Source of the DNA: Nitriliruptoraceae bacterium
GTDB lineage: Bacteria > Actinomycetota > Nitriliruptoria > Nitriliruptorales > Nitriliruptoraceae
NCBI GenBank assembly: GCA_007118045.1
Contig: SKTG01000335.1
Span: 1 to 5,960 of the forward strand
Direction of reading: 5' to 3'
Length of the DNA: 5,960 bases
The number at the start of each line of letters is the position of its first letter. Position 1 is the first letter of the stretch. This document shows positions 5,887 to 5,960 of this stretch, piece by piece. The notes below the pieces were generated by a model, which was not told the origin of the DNA, ran no database searches, and worked only from the letters and a program-made list of their open reading frames with translations. A program made the position numbers and the translations under genes.

Positions 5887-5960
5887 GTGGCCTTCCAACA
5901 GCGACTCCCGGACGCCGCCGTCGACGACGGCCGCCCCGGCGCGCACGGCGGTCGCCCGCA
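5887..5960 (+). CDS. Start of an unidentified gene, truncated by the window edge
   Basis: Twenty-four complete codons are visible from GTG 5887, beginning (M)AFQQRLPDAAVDD. No family is recognisable. Support for this frame is the codon-position pattern: A/T bases fall mostly in second positions (10 of 24), few in third (3) and one in first, as expected for high-GC coding DNA. The neighbouring frame, which could start at GTG 5867 or 5879, puts the A/T bases in first positions. There is no upstream ribosome binding site, and the predicted transcription start coincides with the G of GTG, so it is probably leaderless. It is divergent from the zincin-like gene and likely controlled by the palindrome upstream. 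Confidence 0.45.
   Translation, partial: MAFQQRLPDAAVDDGRPGAHGGRP

Noticed and set aside
5752..5946. Upstream extension of the zincin-like gene to ATG 5946
   Set aside because: It would read through both inverted repeats and the divergent promoter, adds 65 residues without family likeness, and lacks the GGGAGA that precedes ATG 5751.
1..5960. CRISPR array, tRNA, rRNA, insertion sequence or attachment site
   Set aside because: No regularly spaced direct repeats, no cloverleaf-like sequence, and no transposase or integrase coding were seen on either strand; the only direct repeat is the in-frame 33-bp duplication.

Overview
The window is very GC-rich. Its codons end almost always in G or C, which produces long open shadow frames on both strands. 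It uses GTG as well as ATG starts and carries a glycosyltransferase / DUF5719 / zincin-like gene set. Together these point to a high-GC Gram-positive chromosome (Actinomycetota). The proteins look unlike those of the best-known genera, so a deep-branching actinobacterial lineage is plausible, but the genus cannot be told from the sequence alone.

Layout: positions 1-229 hold no gene I can support, only a weak -10-like element with a small hairpin. A large membrane-anchored family 2 glycosyltransferase follows (230-3430, +). Its stop overlaps by 4 bases (ATGA) the start of a secreted or membrane-anchored DUF5719-type protein (3427-5265, +), so the two form a translationally coupled operon. A 66-bp gap with a small GC hairpin separates this pair from a convergent gene (5332-5751, -). 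That gene encodes a small MMP-like zincin whose HExxH site is degenerate (Asp-Glu-Leu-Ala-Glu). A 135-bp divergent intergenic region (5752-5886) holds two different inverted repeats. A probably leaderless gene on the + strand starts at 5887 and runs off the window.

Function: the glycosyltransferase has a cytosolic GT2 domain, a polytopic membrane section and a large external C-terminal domain, so it probably transfers a sugar onto a lipid-linked or cell-envelope acceptor. The coupled DUF5719 protein sits outside the membrane and is built from three repeated beta-rich modules of about 110 residues, flanked by two very acidic linkers. The two are likely to act in the same envelope process. From memory, similar gene sets occur in actinobacteria near whiB-type and cofD/fbiA genes; this window does not show those neighbours.

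The most notable points are: (1) a perfect 18-bp palindrome that exactly fills the -35/-10 spacer of a predicted leaderless promoter; (2) a second inverted repeat near position -44 of the opposing promoter; (3) loss of the zinc-binding histidines in the zincin; (4) the three-module architecture with paired acidic linkers in the DUF5719 protein, one linker coming from an exact 33-bp tandem duplication.
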